5,050 nucleotides of DNA from Crocinitomicaceae bacterium. GTDB taxonomy: Bacteria > Bacteroidota > Bacteroidia > Flavobacteriales_D > Sanyastnellaceae. Where the stretch lies: NCBI GenBank assembly GCA_020848015.1, contig JADLBA010000312.1, positions 1 to 5,050 on the forward strand, in the 5' to 3' direction. Below are positions 1 through 4,707 of this stretch, in pieces. A model generated the notes under the pieces. It had not been told where the DNA came from. It searched no databases and saw nothing but the letters and a program-made list of their open reading frames with translations. The position numbers and the translations under genes were made by a program. The first letter of the stretch is position 1. Every line of letters starts with the position of its first letter.

Positions 1-634
1 CTTGAAATGAAGGCAAAAGACTCTCGATACTTTCTTTCCTGGGAGGAGTATAATAGCTGGGAATTCCACCCCCGCATGAAGATTGATGAAAAGAAATTTC
101 TTTCACACGATATTTATATCTCAACCCTAATCCATAGTAATATTCGAATGGAACTCTTTTTGTTAGTAGTATTTGTTTCCCCCATAATGTTTGAATTCCA
201 AATACTTGTTTTACTTCATCTGCAGTTTCATACTCCCAACAATCACTACCGCTATTTGATAATGAAAGAAATGGGCCTGTTTCAGTAATTGGACTTATCT
301 CCCTGTCATCATTCCATCTATATCCTCTATTGTAATATTGATTTTTTCTATAGAAAGCTATTGGGCTAAAATAGGACCCTTCACTAGAGTAGAATTTTAA
401 TCCTACTCTTATTGCAAACCCCTCGGAATTTATTTCTCCTCCTGTTTCAGTAGAAAAATATTTTTTGAAATGATATTCTATAGTTCCGCCAAAAGTTGGT
501 TTTCCTGTCTTTTGCGGAGTTATAAATAAGGGATTGATTTTTAGTAATATAAGTGGAAAACTGTCTAGCTTCGACATTTGGGCGTAAGTCAAAATGGGGA
601 ATGTTAAAACCAAAGCAAGAATAGTTTTTTTCAC
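1..634 (-). CDS. Exported, probably outer-membrane beta-barrel protein (partial, C-terminus off the left edge)
   Basis: The minus strand is open without a stop from 634 to the window edge, giving 211 visible residues. I chose the GTG at 632-634 because it yields a textbook signal peptide: MKK, a hydrophobic core at residues 4-16, and cleavage TYA|Q after residue 18, as is usual in Bacteroidota. A TTG at 650-652 would only add six residues. No ATG lies before codon 20, so ATG-only gene calling would miss the gene. The mature part has many short stretches of alternating polar and aromatic residues (FAIRVGLKFY at 73-82, EYYYGLGLRYKYR at 164-176), suggesting transmembrane beta strands like those of small Bacteroidota outer-membrane proteins of the DUF3575 kind. 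That family link is only a resemblance. It follows hepT by 79 bp on the same strand and is AT-rich. No substrate or role can be read from the sequence. Confidence 0.75.
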   Translation of the reverse strand, partial: MKKTILALVLTFPILTYAQMSKLDSFPLILLKINPLFITPQKTGKPTFGGTIEYHFKKYFSTETGGEINSEGFAIRVGLKFYSSEGSYFSPIAFYRKNQYYNRGYRWNDDREISPITETGPFLSLSNSGSDCWEYETADEVKQVFGIQTLWGKQILLTKRVPFEYYYGLGLRYKYRVKEISFHQSSCGGGIPSYYTPPRKESIESLLPSFQ

Positions 635-713
635 TAAATACTTTTTAAGCAATTTGAAATTATTCTGCTTATTTTCTTCAAATCATTTTTGCTGCGCATT
701 CCACACACACATT
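635..713 (-). other. Gap between hepT and the exported-protein gene
   Basis: An AT-rich stretch of 79 bp after the hepT stop. I see no terminator hairpin and no full TAnnTTTG box. A weak TTTG-N16-TAATTTCA arrangement exists on the minus strand, too poor to call. The exported-protein gene may be read through from mntA-hepT. Confidence 0.4.
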
Positions 714-1055
714 CTACAATGATTTATAAATTTTATTTAATGAGCGCACCAATTTACCGAGATCCTTTTGAATAATTGTCCATACGATTGCATAATCAAC
801 ACCCATATAATCATGTACGATACGGTTTCGGAATCCTATGATCCGGTGCCAGTCAATAGAGCGATACTTTTCAATAAATTCTTCGGGCAGGCGGTTAGCG
901 GCTTCGCCAATAATTTCAAAATTCCGTATTACAGCATCGGTAGTTTTTCCATCCGAGATAAACCGATTGAAGGAATATTTTTTGGTGTATGCCTTTATTT
1001 TCCCCGCGGCTTCAAGAATGTCGCCAATTAAAAGTTTCGGGTCGCGCTTAGACAT
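714..1055 (-). CDS. hepT: HepT-like ribonuclease toxin (HEPN / DUF86 family)
   Basis: A 113-residue all-helical protein of the HEPN superfamily. The signature Rx4HxY is intact: R76, H81 and Y83 in RNRIVHDY, preceded by the family-typical stretch NFEIIGEAANRLP (45-57). In studied HepT/MntA pairs the toxin is an RNase acting as a dimer, and the partner MntA silences it by transferring AMP to the tyrosine of this motif, here Y83. The gene overlaps the end of mntA by 8 bp (hepT ATG at 1053-1055, mntA stop at 1048-1050), so the two are likely translationally coupled, antitoxin first. All catalytic residues are present, so the toxin looks active. HEPN/MNT pairs are often found on mobile or defence-related DNA. 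The pair here sits directly behind hemL rather than within a recognisable island. Confidence 0.93.
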   Translation of the reverse strand: MSKRDPKLLIGDILEAAGKIKAYTKKYSFNRFISDGKTTDAVIRNFEIIGEAANRLPEEFIEKYRSIDWHRIIGFRNRIVHDYMGVDYAIVWTIIQKDLGKLVRSLNKIYKSL

Positions 1056-1338
1056 AGTTAAGGTCTTTCTCTATGTGTCGGAAGTATTTTTCCTTGATTC
1101 CGTTTTTGGAAACAAGATCGACTTTTAATTTCAGAATACTTTCGAGTTCGTTGGCCAGATCAATGAATTCAATGCCAATTGGCTTTTTAAAGTCTACCAG
1201 AATATCCACATCGCTGTTTTTACTCTGTTGTTCTCTTCCATATGAACCAAAAATCGCAATAAGATTTAGCCCATACTTATTGCTGAGGTGTTCCTTGTGT
1301 TTGGCTAAAGCATTTTTTATTGAAGAAAGGCTTTTCAT
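1048..1338 (-). CDS. mntA: MntA-like minimal nucleotidyltransferase antitoxin
   Basis: A 96-residue nucleotidyltransferase of the minimal polymerase-beta-fold (MNT) type. The GSx10DxD motif is complete, with G31-S32 and D43-x-D45 (GSYGREQQ..SDVDILVDF), and the third metal-binding aspartate is probably D74 in LKVDLV. Members of this family paired with HepT act as antitoxins that AMPylate the toxin. The in-frame ATG at 1351-1353 overlaps the hemL stop as TAATG and would add five residues (MYLWS). I prefer the ATG at 1336-1338 because a strong -7 promoter box occupies 1343-1350, so its transcript would begin at about that ATG. The upstream ATG could still be used on hemL read-through mRNA. The gene ends inside the first codons of hepT. 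Confidence 0.9.
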   Translation of the reverse strand: MKSLSSIKNALAKHKEHLSNKYGLNLIAIFGSYGREQQSKNSDVDILVDFKKPIGIEFIDLANELESILKLKVDLVSKNGIKEKYFRHIEKDLNYV

Positions 1339-1342
1339 ACTC

Positions 1343-1372
1343 CAAAGATACATTATTTTAAAGAATTTACAA
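1343..1372 (-). promoter_or_regulatory. Bacteroidota-type promoter for mntA-hepT inside the hemL end
   Basis: On the minus strand a -33 TTG (1370-1372) is followed after 19 bp by TATCTTTG (1343-1350), matching the TTG-N19-TAnnTTTG promoter of Bacteroidetes sigma factor. The -33 part lies in the last hemL codons. The start site is expected about 4-7 bp after the box, which falls at or next to the mntA ATG at 1338, so the mRNA would have little or no leader. Confidence 0.6.
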
Positions 1373-2627
1373 CCACCTTTGCAGCCTTCTTCAAATCCTT
1401 TTCACTGTGCGCTTCACTCACAAAACCCACTTCATAGCCGGAAGGACCCAGATAAATGCCTTTTTCTAAAAGTTCGTGGTAAAGTTTCCGGAAATGCTGC
1501 ATGCTGTTGGGGTCAATTTCTTCGGCAGACTGGATTTTTTCTTTATCTGTAAATGCGAGCCAAAAGATGGAACCTATCGAAAAGAATTTAGGATTTAGGA
1601 TGGAGGATTTAGGGTTTGCTGCTTCGATAAAAGATTTGGTTTTTTTCTCCAGTTTTTCATAGAATCCTTTTTTCAGACATTCCTTCAACTGTGCGATCCC
1701 CGCTGCCATGGCCACCGGATTTCCGGAGAGGGTGCCGGCCTGGTACACATCCCCTTCGGGGGAAATATTGCTCATGATCTTTGCGCTGGCTCCGTAAGCG
1801 CCAACAGGCAGTCCGCCACCAATAATTTTTCCGTACGTAATAATATCGGGTTTGATATTGTAATAGCCGGCCGCCCCTGTAAAACCGATCCGGAACCCGG
1901 AGATCACCTCGTCAAAAATTAAAAGCGTCTTATTTTCTGTGCAGATGTCACGCAGGAACTGCAGATAACTTTTATCCTGAAGCAGCAGGCCGTTGTTGGC
2001 CGGAATAGGTTCAATGATGATACAGGCAATTTCATTTTTAAATTTTGTGAACGCTTCTTTTACGGCTTCTTTATTATTAAGTGACACAACAATGGTCTCA
2101 TTCACAAAGGCTTCCGGCACTCCGGCAGAGGAGGTGTTGCCAAAAGTTACCAGCCCGGAGCCGGCTTTTACAAGAAGAGAATCGCTGTGCCCGTGATAGC
2201 AGCCTTCAAACTTTAAAATTTTATTTCGCTTGGTGTAACCTCTGGCCAAACGAATGGCGCTCATCACTGCTTCCGTTCCGGAACTTACAAAGCGGATCTT
2301 CTCAATGAACTTGTTATTGGAGAGGATCAATTCTGCCAGTTTGTTTTCCAGTTCGGTTGGTGCGCCAAAAGAACTGCCTTTCCCCACGGTGTCTTTGATC
2401 GCCTTTACCACTTTAGGATTCGCATGGCCCAGGATCAGCGGTCCCCAGGAGCAGCAGAAATCAAGGTATTTGTTGCCATCGGCATCCCAGATGTTTGCAC
2501 CCTTTCCGCGCTCGATGAACAGGGGAGTGCCGCCCACGGACCGGAATGCCCTCACAGGTGAATTTACCCCTCCCGGGAAGTAACTCTTTGCTTTTTTGAA
2601 CAGCGCTTCGGATCTACTTTTTTTCAT
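1353..2627 (-). CDS. hemL: Glutamate-1-semialdehyde 2,1-aminomutase
   Basis: A PLP-dependent fold-type I enzyme that converts glutamate-1-semialdehyde to 5-aminolevulinate in the C5 route of tetrapyrrole (haem) synthesis, in the cytosol. From the ATG at 2625-2627 the protein has 424 residues, close to the usual ~426. The start matches the family: KSRSEALFKKAKSYFPGGVNSPVRAF. Motifs seen are SGTEA (116-120, phosphate binding), YHGHSDS (144-150), FDEVISGFR (238-246, with the pyridine-binding Asp at 239) and YGKIIGGGLPVGAYG (265-279), with Schiff-base Lys at 267. An upstream in-frame ATG at 2675 is rejected because it runs through the probable promoter. Residues 337-349 (ANPKSSILNPKFF) are encoded by a heptad repeat array and replace the loop before a small-domain strand. 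Its stop codon overlaps an alternative mntA ATG, and mntA-hepT follow on the same strand. Confidence 0.96.
   Translation of the reverse strand: MKKSRSEALFKKAKSYFPGGVNSPVRAFRSVGGTPLFIERGKGANIWDADGNKYLDFCCSWGPLILGHANPKVVKAIKDTVGKGSSFGAPTELENKLAELILSNNKFIEKIRFVSSGTEAVMSAIRLARGYTKRNKILKFEGCYHGHSDSLLVKAGSGLVTFGNTSSAGVPEAFVNETIVVSLNNKEAVKEAFTKFKNEIACIIIEPIPANNGLLLQDKSYLQFLRDICTENKTLLIFDEVISGFRIGFTGAAGYYNIKPDIITYGKIIGGGLPVGAYGASAKIMSNISPEGDVYQAGTLSGNPVAMAAGIAQLKECLKKGFYEKLEKKTKSFIEAANPKSSILNPKFFSIGSIFWLAFTDKEKIQSAEEIDPNSMQHFRKLYHELLEKGIYLGPSGYEVGFVSEAHSEKDLKKAAKVVVNSLK
1583..1617 (-). repeat. Five-unit 7-bp tandem array inside hemL
   Basis: Read on the hemL coding strand, 35 nt divide exactly into five heptamers: AAACCCT, AAATCCT, CCATCCT, AAATCCT, AAATTCT (consensus AAATCCT). 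They encode about residues 337-349 of HemL in frame. The loop has no counterpart of this sequence in enterobacterial HemL as I recall it. A related array lies in kynU at 4160-4194. Confidence 0.8.
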
Positions 2628-2643
2628 ATCCCTGAATGAACTG

Positions 2644-2651
2644 CAAATATA
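2644..2651 (-). promoter_or_regulatory. Probable -7 box of the hemL promoter
   Basis: TATATTTG on the minus strand fits TAnnTTTG and lies 16 bp before the chosen hemL ATG, giving a leader of about 10-13 nt. No clear TTG is found at the -33 distance, so support rests on the -7 box and its position. It abuts an opposite-strand box at 2652-2659. Confidence 0.5.
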
Positions 2652-2659
2652 TATCTTTG
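2652..2659 (+). promoter_or_regulatory. Probable -7 box of the GxxExxY / kynU promoter
   Basis: TATCTTTG on the plus strand is the same box as before mntA. It lies directly back to back with the hemL box, so 2644-2659 is a near-palindrome. No convincing -33 TTG is seen. It is the only TAnnTTTG box I find upstream of the GxxExxY gene, and I see none between that gene and kynU, so kynU probably depends on read-through from here. Confidence 0.45.
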
Positions 2660-2678
2660 ATTCACTCTTTCGCACTCA

Positions 2679-2705
2679 CTCTGCGACCTTTGCGCCTCTG
2701 CGAGA
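2679..2705 (-). repeat. Left arm of the inverted repeat around the GxxExxY gene
   Basis: Read on the minus strand this arm starts TCTCGCAGAGGCGCA and continues with further CGCARAG-type units spaced 8-9 bp. It matches the right arm (3097-3123) at 24 of 27 positions, including the first 15 without mismatch. Degenerate units continue outward to about 2663. Only 11 bp separate it from the GxxExxY ATG. Confidence 0.85.
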
Positions 2706-2716
2706 AACTAAGAAAT

Positions 2717-3094
2717 ATGCACGAAAACGAAATATCCAAGATCCTGATTGATGTTTTTGTTCAGGTACACAAGAAGCTCGGCCCTGGTTTACTTGAGAGC
2801 GTTTACGAAGAGGTGATCTGTCATGAATTAACAAAAAGAGGTTTGAAATTCACCAGGCAAACTGGTATTCCCGTTGTTTATGATGATATCAAATTGGATC
2901 TTGGGTTTAGAGCGGATATAATTGTTGAAGATAAGGTAGTTTTAGAGTTGAAGTCCATTGAATCAATTGCACCAGTTCACCCTAAAATATTGCTTACCTA
3001 TTTAAGATTGTCAGGCAAGAAGTTGGGACTTTTGGCTAATTTTAATGTGGAATTAATAAAAGACGGAATTACGAGAATTGTTAATAATCTATAA
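2717..3094 (+). CDS. GxxExxY protein, PD-(D/E)XK nuclease-like (PDDEXK_3)
   Basis: A 125-residue protein, the usual size of the GxxExxY family. The name motif is intact: G24, E27 and Y30 in GPGLLESVYEEV. A PD-(D/E)XK-type core follows: D67 in FRADIIV and E77-x-K79 in VLELKSIE. The C-terminal block TYLRLSGKKLGLLANFNV (94-111) is typical. As I recall the family, a Gln usually stands about four residues before that Tyr, and here the position is I91, so activity is uncertain. The family's function is not established; a DNA-acting nuclease role is inferred from the fold only. I chose the ATG at 2717 because the longer in-frame start at 2636 runs through the promoter and repeat arm and adds unrelated sequence. 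The gene fills an inverted-repeat cassette between hemL and kynU and is AT-rich compared with both. Confidence 0.9.
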   Translation: MHENEISKILIDVFVQVHKKLGPGLLESVYEEVICHELTKRGLKFTRQTGIPVVYDDIKLDLGFRADIIVEDKVVLELKSIESIAPVHPKILLTYLRLSGKKLGLLANFNVELIKDGITRIVNNL

Positions 3095-3096
3095 TC

Positions 3097-3123
3097 TCTC
3101 GCAGAGGCGCAGAGTTCGCAAAG
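3097..3123 (+). repeat. Right arm of the inverted repeat around the GxxExxY gene
   Basis: It starts TCTCGCAGAGGCGCA and continues as CGCAGAGTT and CGCAAAG units. It begins 2 bp after the GxxExxY stop codon and ends 8 bp before the kynU ATG, so it occupies nearly the whole gap and forms most of the kynU leader. Confidence 0.85.
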
Positions 3124-3131
3124 CAATACAT

Positions 3132-4430
3132 ATGAAATACGAAAACACCCTCGAATTTGCCAAACAGCAGGATTCCTCAGATCCCCTGAAGAAATACCGG
3201 GAACGCTTCTATTTTCCTCAGATGAATGGAAGAGAGGTGGTCTATTTCACGGGCAACTCCCTGGGCCTTCAGCCTAAAAGCACCCAGGACCATGTGCTCA
3301 AAGAGCTGGAAGACTGGGCCTCTTTTGGAGTGGAAGGACATTTTCATGCCCGTAATCCCTGGTTCTCCTACCATGAAATGTTTGCTGAACCTGTTTCAAA
3401 GATCGTTGGAGCAAAGCCTGCGGAAGTAGTGGTGATGAACCAGCTCACGAGCAACCTGCATTTTTTGATGGCCTCGTTCTACCGTCCTACTAAAAAGCGT
3501 TACAAGATACTGTGTGAGTACAAAGCTTTCCCTTCTGATCAGTACGCCCTCGAGACCCAGGCCCAACACCATGGATTTGACCCTGCGGATGCCATCATAG
3601 AAGTAAAACCCAGGGAGGGAGAATACATTATTCGCACCGAAGACATTATAACGGCCATTGAAAAGAACCGAAATGAACTGGAGCTGGTGCTGATGGGCGG
3701 TGTAAATTATTTTACCGGACAGGTCTTTGACATGGAAAAAATAACGGCTGCTGCGCACAGTGCCGGTGCCCTGGCTGGATTTGACCTGGCCCATGCGGTA
3801 GGCAACATCAAACTGAACCTGCACGACTGGAAAGTGGATTTTGCCTGCTGGTGTACCTACAAGTACCTGAACTCCGGCCCTGGATGTGTAGGCGGGGCAT
3901 ACATTCATGAACGGCATCACAAGCCGAGCACACCTCGCCTGGGCGGATGGTGGGGACATGATAAGCAGTCCCGTTTTAAAATGGAAAAAGGGTTTAACCC
4001 GATGATGACAGCCGAAGCCTGGCAGTTGAGCAATGCCCCCGTTGTTGCCATGGCATGCCACAAAGCATCGGTGGAAATATTTGAGGAGGTGGGAATGGAG
4101 GCGCTTTCGGAGAAGAGTAAAAAATTGACAGGATATTTGGAATATGTAATCGAGGAAATAAATTCAAAGTCCCAAGCCCAAAGCTCCAAGCCCAAAGGGA
4201 ACAGCCAAATGCTGGAAATAATTACTCCTAAAGATGCAAGAGGCTGCCAGCTGAGTATCGTGGCACACGGAATGGGAAAATCGTTACACGATAAGTTAAC
4301 GGCTGCAGGTGTAATTGCTGATTGGAGGGAACCGAATGTAATTCGCTGTGCGCCTGTGCCGCTTTATAATTCGTTTGAAGATGTGTGGAGGTTTGGGGAG
4401 ATTTTGGAAATGTCACTACGAACACAGTGA
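3132..4430 (+). CDS. kynU: Kynureninase
   Basis: A PLP enzyme that cleaves kynurenine or 3-hydroxykynurenine to anthranilate or 3-hydroxyanthranilate plus alanine, in tryptophan breakdown and NAD synthesis. From the ATG at 3132 it has 432 residues, within the family range. Motifs seen are YFTGNSLGLQP (38-48), FPSD (133-136), DLAHAVGN (218-225, with the cofactor-binding Asp218), CTYKYLNSGPG (241-251, Schiff-base Lys244), GGWWGH (271-276) and VIRCAPVPLYNS (403-414, with substrate-carboxylate Arg405 by family analogy). An in-frame ATG at 3078 is rejected because it lies in the GxxExxY gene and encodes repeat sequence. Residues about 343-355 come from a heptad array, and the last codons (SLRTQ and stop) belong to a palindromic repeat, so the native C-terminus was probably altered. 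No kynurenine monooxygenase or dioxygenase gene is in the window. Confidence 0.96.
   Translation: MKYENTLEFAKQQDSSDPLKKYRERFYFPQMNGREVVYFTGNSLGLQPKSTQDHVLKELEDWASFGVEGHFHARNPWFSYHEMFAEPVSKIVGAKPAEVVVMNQLTSNLHFLMASFYRPTKKRYKILCEYKAFPSDQYALETQAQHHGFDPADAIIEVKPREGEYIIRTEDIITAIEKNRNELELVLMGGVNYFTGQVFDMEKITAAAHSAGALAGFDLAHAVGNIKLNLHDWKVDFACWCTYKYLNSGPGCVGGAYIHERHHKPSTPRLGGWWGHDKQSRFKMEKGFNPMMTAEAWQLSNAPVVAMACHKASVEIFEEVGMEALSEKSKKLTGYLEYVIEEINSKSQAQSSKPKGNSQMLEIITPKDARGCQLSIVAHGMGKSLHDKLTAAGVIADWREPNVIRCAPVPLYNSFEDVWRFGEILEMSLRTQ
4160..4194 (+). repeat. Five-unit 7-bp tandem array inside kynU
   Basis: Thirty-five nt divide into AAATTCA, AAGTCCC, AAGCCCA, AAGCTCC and AAGCCCA, with a decayed AAGGGAA after them. 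They encode the Ser/Lys/Gln-rich stretch NSKSQAQSSKP in a loop of the small domain before LEIITPKDARGCQLS. Unit length, array length, sense orientation and the AARYCC core match the array in hemL. Confidence 0.8.
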
Positions 4431-4508
4431 AGCAGTCTCTTCAAATAAATTAAAAATATTTTGGGGAGACTGCTTCGACCTGATCAGAGCATCAGGTCTC
4501 GCAGTGAC
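4412..4508. repeat. Palindromic repeat element between convergent genes, overlapping the kynU end
   Basis: The outer ends GTCACTACGA (4412-4421) and TCGCAGTGAC (4499-4508) are inverted with 9/10 identity. Inner arms 4429-4439 and 4466-4476 (GAAGCAGTCTC and its complement) pair perfectly over 11 bp around a 26-nt AT-rich centre. Each half has its own small hairpin: 4413-4417 with 4426-4430, and 4477-4484 with 4491-4498. The design resembles the common dispersed repeats with ends like GTCATTGCGA and GAAGCAATCTC, recalled from memory. The left half contributes the last kynU codons and stop. The right end stops 2 bp before the stop codon of the small gene on the other strand. Confidence 0.8.
4429..4498. 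terminator. Possible bidirectional transcription end for kynU and the small membrane gene
   Basis: Two consecutive stems, 11 bp (4429-4439/4466-4476) and 8 bp with a 6-nt loop (4477-4484/4491-4498), lie just after kynU and just after the convergent small gene. Neither is followed by a strong T-run, so classical intrinsic termination is uncertain. The position makes a role as 3' end or RNA-stabilising structure plausible. Confidence 0.35.
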
Positions 4509-4510
4509 GT

Positions 4511-4639
4511 TTACTTAGGACAATTCTCGCAGCCCTTCGCAGCACCTTTCTTTAAAAAAGGCGAAAAAAACCGATACCCCAGATAAAAAACTGAGAAAGC
4601 GAGCAGGGTGTAGACGAGTATGGTCTGCGTTAGTATCAT
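4511..4639 (-). CDS. Small Cys-tailed membrane protein, FeoB-associated-like
   Basis: A 42-residue gene. The ATG is at 4637-4639 and TAA at 4511-4513. Residues 5-25 (QTILVYTLLAFSVFYLGYRFF) form one membrane segment, followed by a short basic tail KKGAAKGCENCPK with a CxxC pair (Cys37, Cys40). This single-span, basic, Cys-ending layout matches the small FeoB-associated Cys-rich membrane proteins of Bacteroidota, thought to accompany ferrous iron uptake. No feoA or feoB is in the window, so the link is by resemblance only. The N-terminus is probably outside and the Cys tail in the cytosol, from the positive-inside rule. It is convergent with kynU and divergent from the E1 gene, with a TAACTTTG box upstream. 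Confidence 0.72.
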   Translation of the reverse strand: MILTQTILVYTLLAFSVFYLGYRFFSPFLKKGAAKGCENCPK

Positions 4640-4655
4640 AAGTATTAATACTCCT

Positions 4656-4663
4656 CAAAGTTA
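4656..4663 (-). promoter_or_regulatory. Probable -7 box for the small membrane protein gene
   Basis: TAACTTTG on the minus strand fits TAnnTTTG and lies 16 bp before the ATG at 4639, the same distance as the hemL box from its ATG. A GAGGAG follows closely within the leader. No clear -33 TTG is seen. Confidence 0.45.
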
Positions 4664-4664
4664 C

Positions 4665-4672
4665 TAATTTTG
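4665..4672 (+). promoter_or_regulatory. Probable -7 box for the E1 dehydrogenase gene
   Basis: TAATTTTG on the plus strand fits TAnnTTTG and lies 35 bp before the ATG at 4708, giving a leader of about 30 nt. It is 1 bp away from the opposite-strand box at 4656-4663. The -33 region shows no clear TTG. Confidence 0.42.
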
Positions 4673-4707
4673 CACCTTAAATCATACTCTGTTTTAGGTA
4701 TTTTAAG

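Noticed and set aside
7..288. Plus-strand 93-residue open frame
   Set aside because: It lies opposite the exported-protein gene, has no family features and is a shadow of that gene.
768..1552. Plus-strand open frames opposite hepT, mntA and the hemL end
   Set aside because: They are antisense shadows of three well-supported genes.
1993..2583. Plus-strand open frames opposite hemL
   Set aside because: They are shadows of a conserved enzyme, without recognisable motifs.
2628..2675. Longer hemL start at 2675
   Set aside because: The extra 16 residues do not resemble HemL and are encoded across the -7 box and repeat region.
2636..2716. Longer GxxExxY start at 2636
   Set aside because: It crosses the promoter box and the left repeat arm; the 125-residue form from 2717 matches the family length.
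2663..3123. CRISPR array as an explanation for the CGCARAG repeats
   Set aside because: Units are only 8-9 bp with no spacers, and the two groups are inverted around a gene.
2679..3123. Insertion sequence with transposase
   Set aside because: The enclosed gene is a GxxExxY protein with no transposase motif, and I could not identify a target-site duplication.
3078..3131. Longer kynU start at 3078
   Set aside because: It overlaps the GxxExxY end and translates the right repeat arm (RRRVRKA); the ATG at 3132 begins the conserved protein.
3396..4061. Long minus-strand open frame of 221 codons opposite kynU
   Set aside because: Its length is notable but kynU is unambiguous on the other strand, and the frame shows no domain, signal peptide or upstream box.
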